Below are positions 11,262-22,939 of a stretch of 64,000 nucleotides of DNA, one piece after another; position 1 is the stretch's first letter, and the number at the start of each line of letters is the position of its first letter. This stretch comes from Aralia elata (taxonomy: Eukaryota; Streptophyta; Magnoliopsida; Apiales; Araliaceae). The position numbers and the translations under genes were made by a program. Under the pieces are notes generated by a model. That model searched no databases. It saw only the letters and a program-made list of their open reading frames with translations, and had not been told where the DNA came from. Location of the stretch: contig CM068379.1 in the NCBI GenBank assembly GCA_034770075.1, positions 41,051,130 to 41,115,129 on the forward strand, read 5' to 3'.

Positions 11262-11266
<5 letters not shown>

Positions 11267-11303
<37 letters not shown>
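11267..11303. repeat. (TA)n/(CA)n microsatellite
   Basis: About 15 TA units are followed by four CA units. Confidence 0.95.
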
Positions 11304-11304
<1 letters not shown>

Positions 11305-11424
11305 TATGCATGCGCGCTAAACAAGATGAGACAAATAATAACAAACCCCTCAAAGAAATTATATTAAGTCCTAAGCGTTCAAAGATATTTGGAATATCGA
11401 ACGCTGCCTTCTAGCATGGTAAAG

Positions 11425-11765
11425 CAATAGAGTATTAAATATTTAATATGAGTTTATTGTGTCACCACAAGGCAAGTATTAAATATTTAAGATGTTGCAT
11501 TATCACATTTGATGCTTATTAAGGAATTGAATATTACTGTTTTGTTGTGTCACCACAAGGACAGTATTTTTCTCTTCACATATATGGAAGTGCTAGGTTG
11601 GACTTAACTTGGATAATTTTGATTCGGATGTGTCACCACTTGATCAAAATAATCTAAGAGGCAAAATACAAGGAGTTACATAGTGATGTAATTGACAATA
11701 GTTGTCTACCTATTTATTTATATATCGTTTGTTGTGTCACCACAAGGCTATATACATTTGAAATG
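11425..11765 (+). other. Four stem-loops with a common apex in the leader of element A
   Basis: The box TTGTGTCACCACAAGG occurs at 11457-11472, 11545-11560 and 11732-11747, with a variant (GATGTGTCACCACTTGA) at 11627-11643. Each copy is flanked by arms that pair with each other but differ between copies: TTAAATATTTAATA with TATTAAATATTTAA; TACTGT with ACAGTA; an ATAATTTTGAT-type arm with ATCAAAATAAT; TATATA with TATATA. The apex can itself form a TTGTG-TCAC-CACAA mini-hairpin. The set lies just upstream of gag and is repeated in element B. A structured RNA (packaging, translation or dimerisation) is inference. Confidence 0.65.
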
Positions 11766-11949
11766 GGATCCTTATTCTCACTAGCAAATCTTTAATTAAC
11801 ATTGTCGAACTATATATTGAGGGTAATATAGTTTGATGAAAATAGTGAGGTACCAATTTAAAATAAAGACCTAATTTATTTTGGTAATTAATTAAGAAAT
11901 GAATGTATTCTAAAATGTTGTTAAATTACAAATTCATTTACAGAATTTT

Positions 11950-12780
11950 ACAATGTCTAATTTACTATCACTGCGGAGCATATTAGATGTTAATTAACCG
12001 GACCAAATTAAAAGGACTGGTTAAAGAATTTGAGAATAGTTCTCAAGGATAAAAAGCTATCTTATGTCCTTAATACGCCTATCCCTGGAATGGTTGCAGA
12101 CAATGCCTCAGAGGAAGAGATTGCTACTTTTAGAAAGTGGCAAGATGATGCACAACTTAATGCATCATGCTCGCATCCATGAGTAACGAGCTTCAGCGTC
12201 AGCATGAAACTATGGATGCTCCTACTGTACTCCGGCACCTTCAAGGAGTTCAATGGTGAGGAAATTAGGACTATTAGATATCAGATATCTAAGGAGCTTT
12301 TCCGATCTAGAATGACCGATGGCACTACAGTATAGACATATGTCCTAAAATGATCAATCTGATTGAACAATTGGGACAACTGGGTTTTAATGGATGGAGA
12401 GTTGATCCAAGATTTTATCTTGCGATTACTTCTGGACTCTTTCTCACAAATTGTTGTGAATTTCCACATGAACAAGCTATATGTCAGCCTGCCTGAGTTG
12501 CTTAAACACGTTGAAAACTGTAAAGAGTCACTTTCCAATCAAGAAAGACCAAGTCTTACTGGTAGATGATTCTTCCAGGAAGCGGAAGAGGGCCAAAGGA
12601 TCTTCTTAAAAGAAGAACAATTCAAAGAAGGTAAATGGAAAGACAAAAACAAAGGACAATAAGAACAAGACTAATATAGATAACAAAGGAGTTTTCTTCC
12701 ACTGTAATAAGCCTAGATACTAGAAAGGAAACTGTAAGGAGAATCTTACAGATGCTAACCAGATGAAGCTTAGTGAAGCT
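11950..12780 (+). pseudogene. gag: Element A copia gag, degenerate
   Basis: Copia-type gag peptides can be read in several frames: KLSYVLNTPIPGM near 12050, ATFRKWQDDAQLNAS near 12125, LLDSFSQIVVNFHMNKLYVS near 12435 (frame 12363-12569), and LPELLKHVENC-like sequence after it. A nucleocapsid zinc knuckle lies near 12690-12745, but its His and Trp are altered and a TAG replaces the codon after the would-be His. In sister copy B the same knuckle reads CFHCNKPGHWKGNC and is intact. Gag would form the particle; this copy has several stops and frame changes and cannot. Confidence 0.82.
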
Positions 12781-12837
12781 TCGGTTACAAATACAGGTTT
12801 GTTCATGATTAAAAATAAATCTTTCTCTAAGTCAAGG

Positions 12838-14371
12838 TTCTACTTAGGTATTGGATACCGGCTGTAGTTCTCATGTATGCAATCCAATGCAGAGAATAAG
12901 CAAAAGTAGAAAGCTAAACAAAGAGTAAGTAATCTTATGTGTGGGAATGGAGCAAAGGTTGTTGCATTAACTATATGAACTTATAGTTTAGCATTGCCTA
13001 CGGGCAAGTCTATTAAGTTAATAAGTTGTTATTATGTTCCAGTTCTCATTAGAAATATTAGAACTTTTGTTGTTGGACAAGGAAGGTTCTGGTATTATAT
13101 TTAAGAACAATTGTTGTTCTATTTATAATGATAATATTTTGTTTGAAACTGGAAGATTACTTGATAGACTTTGTATACTTGATTTACATGAAAAACATTT
13201 TGCAAATTGAATAAACTAATAAAAGAAAAGGAGATGGTCATTCAAAGAGTTGAATGTGTATATTTGATAAAATACAAGTCTGAATCATTTGAAATGTTCA
13301 AAGAATTCAAAAGTGAAACATATTGACAAAGTATTAAGATTCTTTGATCAGATCGAGGAAAAAATACTTGTGCAATGAGTTTCTAGATCATCTCAAAATG
13401 GTATTTTCTCATAATGGACACCTCCTGATACGCAATAATTTATTGGTGTATCTAAAAGGAGAAATTATACCTTGTTGGATATGGTGCAGTCCATAATGAT
13501 TTTTACCGACATTCTAGTATCTATCTGGGGTTATGCCCTATAAACGGCTGCATATCTACAAAAATAAGGTAACCTCAAAAATCCGAGCCCAAGACTCCAT
13601 AAAGGTTATGGATAGGAAGGATTCCTATTCTTAAGTATGTTAAGATAAGGGGTTGTCCAGCTTATGTGAAAAGGTTTCAAAGATAAGTTTGTGACAAAAT
13701 CTGACAAGTGCAGACTTGTGGGATATCCTAAAGAAAGTTTAGGGTATTATTACTATAATCCTACACGCTGCCTTCTTAGATAAAGGTGTTTATCATTGAA
13801 AGAGCTAGTGGGAGGGTAATAGATCTTGAAGGAGTTCAAGAACCACAAAACACTTTAAGTCGAACCGAGGAACCTGTAGATAGACCTATTATACCACAAC
13901 TGAATCGTAAATCTGGAAGAGTACCGAAGATACCTGGAAGGTATGGATTCATCATAAAGGATGATGATGAGGTATGCATCATAGAAGATGATGATCCAGT
14001 AATATACGATGAGGCTATGAGTAGAAGACACTCTGAGAAATGGCAGATGGCCATGAAATCCGAAATGGACTCCATGTATGAGAACAAAGTATAGACTCTA
14101 GTTACTCCACAAAAGGGCATAGTCCTTAGAGTGTGAATATGGGTCTTTAAGATAAAGACTGGGGCAAATGGCAAGGTGGAGACCTATAAGACCAGACCTA
14201 TTTAAAAGTTTTTTTAAGTCAAGGAGTTGACTGTGATAAAACCTTATTACCGGGTAATGCTCAAGTCCATTTGGATTTTGCTTGTGATTGCAGCTTATTA
14301 CGAAATCTGGCAAAATGGATGTGGAGACGCCCTTCCTCAATGAATACTTGAGAAGAATGTATGTATGATAC
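12838..14371 (+). pseudogene. pol: Element A copia pol, 5' part (protease, truncated integrase, start of RT)
   Basis: Protease motif LDTGCSSHVCNPMQ is at about 12847-12890. A GAG-pre-integrase remnant follows to about 13215. The next recognisable block, VYLIKYKSESFEMFKEF (about 13257), comes from the middle of a copia integrase core, so the HHCC finger and first catalytic Asp are missing; B has the same junction. The rest of the integrase (WTPPDTQ-like, near 13425) is out of frame. The ORF 13786-14094 holds the linker to RT (SGRVPKIPGRYGF, then HSEKWQMAMKSEMDSMYENK). The gene stops at 14371, where B inserted, and resumes at 52129. Confidence 0.85.
14367..14371. other. Target-site duplication GATAC of element B (left copy)
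   Basis: GATAC before the LTR of B at 14367-14371 is repeated at 52129-52133 after its other end. Joining the flanks gives a continuous copia RT sequence, matching the uninterrupted sequence in B itself near 17230-17245. Confidence 0.92.
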
Positions 14372-16166
14372 TGTTAGGTTTGTCTAACGCGAACATGCAA
14401 CCAAATTACATTAATAAAGCGGAAGCGCGATAAAATCAGATTTTAAAATTTTATACAAACCATCACCATGATCTTTCTTTATGCACAATTATTAATTAAA
14501 CAAAAGAGATGGAGAATAAGAATTATACCCTTGTAGAATTCTAGCTTCCTCAGATACAAGTTCACTTCCAATTCCTCCGCCTTCTCCTTGAATTCCACCG
14601 ATTAAATTCCTTCCTTTGATCAACGTTAGCCACCCAAGTGTTTGGCCTCTAGAGGTGATCCACCAAGGAATAATACTTGTTCAAGAAGATGGGTGTTGGC
14701 AAAACCCTAGTTTCTATCTCTATAGAAATTGTAAGTACTCTCTACAATTCTTATGTAAGAGTGTGTAACCATAATCTATGATAAGACTTCTCTTATTTAT
14801 ATATGTAGGAAAACCCTTCCCTAAACTATTTAGGATTAGGGTTTTTATTCTAATTAAACTCCTTTAATTAAATTAAACTCGTAATCCAATTAGGAATTCA
14901 TGTGAGAGTACTTCTATTAATTAATTCTCAATCCCTATTAGGAATTAAATAATAGTAATAGTAATAATAATAAGACTCCTCTTATTAATTTATATTTAAT
15001 ATTTCTAAAATATTAAATAATAAATATTAAGCTATTTAATTTATTCTATCTCCATAGACTAAATTAAATACACTTAACTTATTATTACAATTATGTCATT
15101 TACTTCTTAAATAAATATTTTCCTTTTGCGGTGTGACCCTTTAGGTTCTCCATATTAAACTGGTTGTGAATAAATCAATTAGAAAAATTCTAATCTAATT
15201 TAAATAAATAAATTAAACTATTTAATTCATTTAAATAAATAATATTTATTCTACAATAAGGGTAATCCCCTTTAGCGATCAACAACTTTTCAGATAATAT
15301 AGATTTCAACATTAATCACAAAAGAACCTTTCAGTGCATAGTTACCGTACAATTCAATCCTTCTACCATACAATGTCCCAATTAAATATAAGACATGGAA
15401 TTACTGTCAAGTCTTATTTTATTTAATTATATGTATTTCTATTCTCAAATGCACAACTCTAAATAATGCAAATTAGAAACTCTTTTCTAATTTCATTCTG
15501 CCTTGGCCAAGGACTACTGAGTTGTCATTTATCGAATCACATAGGACATTCACATCTTTTACTAAACGTGGTAGATTCTTTGTTGATCATTCACCTATCT
15601 CCATGTACAACTTATTATACCCAATCATACCCTTTGTTATACCCTAAAGGTCTTAAGGGACATGTCAAAATATAACTCATCATACACAAGATACTATGAT
15701 GATCTCAAGTCTAAGGATCACTTGTACTACTATCACTAGAGGAATTCATATTGACAGGCGAGTAAAACTTCATTAGGTATTCCTTAGCGAGCCACGTTCA
15801 GTGAACTTATTCTCCAATAAGCACCTACATACTTGCTTTAGTGTCTCCACACAAATGATTATGAGATCAATCATCCTCTTTTTAAGAGCAAGCAACGTAT
15901 GTACTAATCTATCCTAATTCACTAATCCCCTATTTAGTAATTCAACGATTAGGAACGATTTTAGTTTGTGAGCTATCTAGAATTTAGATCTCATTAGCAT
16001 GATCACCATCATGATTCTAAAAGCATTGCTCAAAATTGTGGGTTTATCACATTTAATATAACAACACTATGTAGATAATATAAAATGCCTTTAATAACCG
16101 AATAAGATTACAAAGTATATGCTACATCATATCAAATATGATTGGCTTGTGTGCATATTACTTTCA
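14372..16166 (-). repeat. Element B 3' LTR (1795 bp)
   Basis: It is bounded by TGTTAGG and TTTCA on the plus strand and is followed by the reversed polypurine tract (ATCTCCCACTTGCAC at 16167). It is AT-rich with no coding content, and it closely matches A's 3' LTR at 53138-54923 in inverted orientation. Confidence 0.93.
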
Positions 16167-16179
16167 ATCTCCCACTTGC

Positions 16180-18760
16180 ACTAAAGCCAATCGTCATGGT
16201 ATCTAATACCCTTCTTCTGTAAGTGACGATCATCCTACTGTTTGGATAAAGCTTCAATAAATGGATAGGCAATGTTATTCTCGAGAGTCCACTATCTCTA
16301 TAGTGACTTTTCCTCTTTCAATGATTCCACTAATCAAATGAAAGTGCCGCAACACTTGTTTGAATCCAAGATGAGACATAGGAACTATTCCTAGTTCTGT
16401 AATGAACTTTTCATCTAAACAATTAACTTGCAGCTTCATTTACAACTATATACTTCATCTTTATCACTAAACCAACAACTCTTTGCTGTTTGGAACTTTT
16501 CCAATTCACTGCACCACCTTTCAAGGTAACGCTTTACTCTTAAAGTGGATTTGTTATCGTCTTGGTCAGTCTGAAAACTTGAGTCTGTTTAACCCTCTAG
16601 TTTTAATTCAGATCCACCATGAATCATGATCACATCTTCAGTACCGGTTAAGTACTTAAAGGTGTTTATCACTGTCTTACAGTGATCTTCTCCAGAATAT
16701 GACTGATCAACATCAAGCCTTGTATATTCATTGCATACATGATAATAACTCATGCGATCTCTCTTTCAATTGGGGACAATTTTAGAGAGATACACTCCAT
16801 GGCTCATCATCATGAGACCTCTCTTGGAGTTTGCCATGCTAAACGCCTTTAGCATCGAATGAATATACATTCATTGGGTCAAGCCGAACATCCTTTTTAA
16901 ATCTATCTATATAGATTTATATCCCCAATTTATAGGATGTTCCTCCAAAGTCATTCATGGAGGAATGTTTAGACAATTTTATCTTTACTAATTGTAGCAT
17001 TGATGTATTATTTCTTTTCAGTAGTATATCAACATATAATACCAAGAATGTCACAGCGCTCCCACTGACCCTTTTGTACACACTAGGTTCATTCTCGTCT
17101 TTGATAAAATCAAACTCTTTTAATTGTCTCATCAAAATGAATGTTCCATCTTTGAAAAGCTTGCTTCAATCCATAAATGGATCATTGTAGCTTAAAACAC
17201 AATTTGCTTCAACCTTTGAAACAAATTCCTCTGGCTGTATCATACATATATTCTCCTCAAGTCTTCATTGAGGAAGGACGTCTCCACATCCATTTTGCCA
17301 GATTTCGTAATAAGCTGCAATCACAAGCAAAATCTAAATGGACTTGAGCATTACCTGGTAATAAGGTTTTATCATAGTCAACTCCTTGAATTTATTTGAA
17401 ACCTTTTAAACAGGTCTGGTCTCATAGGTCTCTACCTTGTCAATTGCCCTAGTCTTTCTCTTAAAGACCCATTTACACCCTCTAGGCACTATGCCTTTCG
17501 GTGGAGTAACCAGAGTCTATACTTGGTTCTCATACATGGAGTCCATTTCAGATTTTATGGTCATCTGCCATTTCTCTAAGTGTCTTCTACTCATAGCCTC
17601 ATCGTATATAACTGGATCATCATCCTCTATGATGCGTACCTCATCATCATCCTCTATGATGAATCCATACCTCTTAGGTATCTTCGGTGCTCATCCAGAT
17701 TTACGATTCGGTTGTGGTACAATAGGTCTATCTACAGGTCCCTCGGTTTGACTTAAAGTGCTTTGTGGTTCTTGAACTCTTTCAAGATCTATTACCCTCC
17801 CACTAGCTCCTTCAATGATAAACACCTTTATCCAAGAAGGCAGTGTGTAGGATTATAGTAATAATATCCTAAACTTTCTTTAGGATATCCCACAACTCTG
17901 CACTTGTCAGATTTTGTCCCAAACTTATCTTTTGAAACCTTTTCACATAAGTTGGATAACCCCTTATCTTAACATACTTAAGATTAGGAATTCTTGGGGC
18001 CGAATTTTGAGGTTAACTTATTTTGTAGATATGCAGTCGTTTCTAGGGCATAACCCCAAAAGGATACTGGAATGTCGGTAAAAATCATTATGGACCGCAC
18101 CATGTTCAACAAGGTACAATTTCTCCTTCTAGATATACCAATGAATTATTGCGTATCATGAGGTGTCCATTACGAGAAAATACCATTTTCAGATGATCTA
18201 GAAACTTATTGCACAAGTATTCCTTCCTCGATCTGATCAAAGAATCTTAATACTTTGTCAATTTGTTTGACTTCTGAATTCTTTGAACCTTTCAAATGAT
18301 TCAGACTTGTATTTCATCAAATACACATATTCAACTCTTTGAATGATCATCTCCTTTTCTTTTACTAGTTTGTTCAATTTGCAAAATTATTTTTTATGTA
18401 AGTCAAGTTTACAAAGTCCATCAAATGATATTCCAGTTTCAAACAAAACATTATCATTATAAATAGAACAATAATTGTTCTTGAATATTATACCAAAACC
18501 TTCCTTGTCCAACAACGGAAGTAATAATGTTTCTTAAGAGAACTGGAACATAATAACAACTTATTAACTTAACAGACTTGCCCGTAGGCAACGCTAAACT
18601 ATAAGTTGATACGGCTAATATAGCAACCATTACTCCATTCTCCGCACGTAAGATTACTTACTCTTTGTTTAGCTTTCTACTTCTGCTTAGTCTCTGTATT
18701 GGATTGCATACGTGAGAACTATAGCCGATATCCAATACCCAAGTAGAACCTTGACTTACA
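16180..18760 (-). pseudogene. pol: Element B copia pol (protease, truncated integrase, RT, RNase H), degenerate
   Basis: Read on the minus strand, the protease motif LDIGYSSHVCNP (Thr of DTG changed to Ile) lies near 18700-18735. The integrase has the same internal deletion as A near 18340-18400, and the frame is broken around 18130. The integrase-RT linker can be read backwards near 17600-17830. RT peptides VYKRVSGSAVTFLVLYVDIL occur in the minus-strand ORF 17135-16917; the YVDD catalytic box reads YVD, one Asp missing, exactly as in A. RNase H remnants follow to about 16200. Copia pol would give protease, integrase and RT; this copy cannot. Confidence 0.85.
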
Positions 18761-18839
18761 GAAAGATTTATTTCAATGATGAACAAACCTATATCTATAA
18801 ACGAAGCTTCACTAAGCTTCTTCTGGTTAGCCTCTGCAA

Positions 18840-19640
18840 GATGCTCCTTACAGTTTCCTTTCCAATGTCCAGGCTTATTGCAGTGGAAGCAAACTCCTTT
18901 GCTATCTGCATCAGTTTTGTTCTTAGTGTCCTTAGTTATTGCCTTTCCTTATACCTTCTTTGAATTGTTCTTCTTTTAAGAAGATCCTTTGGCCCTCTCC
19001 CGCTTCCTGGAAGAATTATCTACTAGTAAGACTTGGTCTTTCTTGGTTAGAAAGTGACTCTCTACAGTTTTTCAACATGTTTAAACAACTCAGGCAGGCT
19101 GACATATAGCTTATTCATGTAAAAATTCACAACAAATTGTGAGAAAGAGTTTGGAAGTGATTACAAGATCAAATCTTGGATCATCTCTCCATCCATTACT
19201 AAATCCAGTTATCCCAATTGTTCAATAAGATTGATCATTTTTGTGGATATTTGTCTAAATTGTAGTGCCATCGGTTATTCTAGATTGGAAGAGCTCCTTA
19301 GATATCTGATATCTAATAGTCCTACTTTCCTCACCCTTCAACTCCTTGAAGGTGCAGGAGTATAGTAGGAGCATCCATAGTTTCGTGCTGACGCTGAAGC
19401 TCGTTACTCATGGATACAAGCATGATGCATTGAGCCAACTGTGCATCATCTTACCACCTTTTTAAAAGTAGCAATCTCTTCCTCAAAGGCATTGTCTGCA
19501 ACCATTGCAGGGATAGGCGTATTAAGGATATAAGATAGCTTTTCAGCTTTGAGAACTATTCTCAGATTCCTTAACCAGTTCGTGTAATTCAGTCCGGTTA
19601 ATTAGCATCTAATATGCTACGCAGTGATAGTGAATTAGAC
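18840..19640 (-). pseudogene. gag: Element B copia gag, degenerate
   Basis: This is the minus-strand counterpart of A's gag. The zinc knuckle CFHCNKPGHWKGNC at about 18855-18900 is intact (CX2CX4HX4C). Upstream are stop-broken capsid peptides homologous to those of A (the SELQRQHE-like region near 19390 and the NELYVSLPELF-like region near 19090). No full-length frame remains. Confidence 0.8.
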
Positions 19641-19825
19641 ATTGTAAAATTCTGTAAAATGAATTTGTAATTTAACAACATTTTAGCATACATTCATTTA
19701 ATTAATTACCAAAATAAATTAGGTCTTTATTTTAAATTGGTATCTCCCACTATTTTCATCAAACTATATTACCCTCCCTATATAGTTCGGCAATTCTAAT
19801 TAAAGATTTGCTAGTGAGACTAAGG

Positions 19826-20180
19826 ATCCCATTTCAAATGTATATAGTCTTGTGGTGACACAACAAACGATATATAAATAAATAGATAGACAACTATTAT
19901 CAATTACATCACTATGTAACTCCTTGTATTTTGCCTCTTAGATTATTTTGATCAAGTGGTGACACATCCGAATCAAAATTATCTAAGTTAAGTCCAACTT
20001 AGCACGTCCATATATTCGAAAGAAAAACACTGTCCTTGTGGTGACACAACAAAACAGCATCATTCAGTCTATTTATAAACATCAAATGTGGTAAGACAAC
20101 ATCTTAAATATTTAATACTTGCCTTGTGGTGTCACAACAAACTCATATTAAATATTTAATACTCTATTGTTTTACCATGC
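19826..20180 (-). other. Four stem-loops in the leader of element B
   Basis: These are the minus-strand counterparts of the A stem-loops: the box CCTTGTGGTGACACAA or a variant lies near 19848, 19953, 20033 and 20122. The arms pair as in A. In the second hairpin the B arms differ from A on both sides, but the positions can still pair through G-U. In the third, B has a longer perfect stem (CTTAGAT/ATCTAAG) than A. Confidence 0.62.
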
Positions 20181-20959
20181 TAGAAGGCGACGTTCGATAT
20201 TCTAAATATCTTTGAACGCTTAGGACTTAATATGATTTCTTGAGGGATTTATTATTATTAGTCTCATCTTGTTTAGCGCGCATGCACATATATATATAAA
20301 ATACACGTCATATTATTTTACATGCGAAGCATGTTGGATAATATATAATATATATATAGTAAGCATGCACATATAGAATACTATATTCTACCCGGATTGA
20401 TTATGGACTTTATTCTAGTTTGGTTCACTAGAGCCACCAAGTGAACCAAAAGGTCAAACCTAGGGTGCAAGAAATAAATTTAAATATAACTATTATATTT
20501 AAACCCGGGCTCCATTACAAACGGGTCTTCAAGCGCTCCTTGCTCCTTTGTCTCCACTTCTTCAAAATTAATTCTAACTATTCCTATTACAAAAACTATT
20601 TACAATAAATAGAAACCCTGATCAGTAGTCAAGGGGAAGTACATAGGAGGGAGATAGAATTTACATTAAGAAAAAAAATTAGAGAAGACGAGGTACGCAG
20701 ACCCCATTTATAAAACCCATACATTCAAGCATCCTCTAAAATAATTTCAATCACACATTGGTCAATAGTCCATAATCAATCCTTATTTATTATCATACAT
20801 ATCTCTATATGTATCAATAAATAACATTCATCCCATGAATGATAAAACCATTCCATATATGCATTGATATCATTTAATGGGCAATATTAGTTAGTATAAA
20901 ATCCAATTTCAACTCCAATTAGTTATCATGTAATCCAATTCCAACTCTAATTAGTTATC

Positions 20960-21240
20960 ATGAAATCTAATTTTAATTAAAATAAACTTCTTTATTTTAA
21001 TCATATTCCAAATCCAAATAAACTCTTTTATTTTAATTTATCCAATTTTGAATAAAATAAACTCCTTTATTTTTAATCAAATTCCAAATCAAAATAAACT
21101 TCTTTATTTTAATTTATCCAATTTTTTTGAATAAAAATAAACTCCTTTATTTTTAATCAAATTCCAAATCAAAATAAACTCCTTTATTTTAATTTACAAA
21201 AAATAAAATAAAATAAAATAAATAAAATAATTTTACACAA
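20960..21240 (-). repeat. Array of A/T hairpins in the leader of element B
   Basis: About seven copies of AAAATAAACTCCTTTATTTT and variants on the plus strand, the reverse complement of the A array, are separated by an ATTCCAAATC-type spacer. From 20180 to 20960 there is only AT-rich leader including a (TA)n tract near 20290; no coding content is seen. Confidence 0.75.
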
Positions 21241-21322
21241 ACAATTATGCCCAATTAAATTGTTCTAAACATATATATTGGTATATACAAAATCAAAACA
21301 ATTAATAATTCGCATAAAGTTT

Positions 21323-21337
21323 GGCTCTCTGATACCA
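21323..21337 (-). other. Primer binding site of element B
   Basis: Plus-strand GGCTCTCTGATACCA is the reverse of a TGGTATCAGAG initiator tRNA-Met site. It abuts the LTR that starts at 21339. Confidence 0.9.
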
Positions 21338-21338
21338 C

Positions 21339-22939
21339 TGTTAGGTTTGTATAATGCGAACATGCAATCAAATTACATTAATAAAGCGGACGCGCGATAA
21401 AATTAAATTTTAAAATTTTATACAAACCATCACCATGATCTTTCTTTATGCACAATTATTAATTAAACAAAAGAGATAGAGAATAAGAATTATACCCTTG
21501 TAGAATTCTAGCTTCCTCAGGTACAAGTTCACCTCCAATTCCTTCGCCTTCTCCTTGAATTCCACCGATTAAATTCCTTCCTTTGATCAACGTTAGCCAC
21601 CCAAGTGTTTGGCCTCTAGAGGTGATCCACTAAGGAATAATACTTGTTCAAGAAGATGGGTGTTGGCAAAACCCTAGTTTCTATCTCTATAGAAATTGTA
21701 AGTACTCTCTACAATTCTTATGTAAGAGTGTGTAACCCTAATCTATGATAAGACTTCTCTTATTTATAGATGTAGGAAAACCCTTCCCTAAACTATTTAG
21801 GATTAAGGTTTCTATTCTAATTAAACTCCTTTAATTAAATTAAACTCGTAATCCAATTAAGAATTCATGTGAGAGTACTTCTATTAATTAATTCTCAATC
21901 CCTATTAGGAATTAAATAATAGTAATAGTAATAATAATAAGACTCCTCTTATTAATTTATATTTAATATTTCTAAAATATTAAATAATAAATATTAAGCT
22001 ATTTAATTTATTCTATCTCCATAGACTAAATTAAATACACTTAACTTATTATTACAATTATGTCATTTACTTCTTAAATAAATATTTTCCTTTTGCGGTG
22101 TGACCCTTTAGGTTCTCCATATTAAACCGGTTATGAATAAATCAATTAGAACAATTCTAATCTTATTTAAATAAATAAATTAAACTATTTAATTCATTTA
22201 AATAAATAATATTTATTCTACAATAAGGGTAAGCCCCCTTAGCGATCAACGACTTTCCAGATAATATAGATTTCAACATTAATCACAAAAGAACCTTTCA
22301 GTGCATAGTTACCGTACAATTTAATCCTTCTACCATACAATGCCCCAATTAAATATAAGACATGGAATTATTGTTAAGTCTTATTTTATTTAATTATACG
22401 TATTTCGATTCTCAAATGCACAACTCTAAATAATGCAAATTAGAAACTCTTTTCTAATTTCATTCTGCCTTGGCCAAGGACTACTGAGTTGTCATTTATC
22501 GAATCACATAGGACATTCACATCTTTTACTAGACGTGGTAGATTCTTTGTTGATCATTCACCTATCTCCATGTACAACTTATTATACCCAATCATACCCT
22601 TTGTTATACCCTAAAGGTCTTAAGGGACATGTCAAAGTATAACTCATCATACACAAGATACTATGATGATCTCAAGTCCAAGGATCACTTGTACTACTAT
22701 CACTAGAGGAATTCATATTGACAGGCGAGTAAAACTCCATTAGGTATTCCTTAGCGAGCCACGTTCAGTGAACTTATTATCCAATAAGCACCTACATACT
22801 TGCTTTAGTGTCTCCACACAAATGATTATGAGATCAATCATCCTCTTCTTAAGAGCAAGCAACGTATGTATTAATCTATCCGGATTCACTAATCCCCTTT
22901 TTAGTAATCCAACGATTAGGAACGATTTTAGTTTGTGAG
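21339..22939 (-). repeat. Element B 5' LTR, part 1
   Basis: This inverted-orientation LTR matches 14372 onward and breaks off at 22939 where element C inserts. GTGAG at 22935-22939 is the target duplication, repeated at 40920-40924. Confidence 0.92.

Noticed and set aside
15466..15675. 69-codon frame in B's LTR, repeated at 22433-22642
   Set aside because: Lies inside the LTR copies and has no motif; conservation reflects LTR duplication only.
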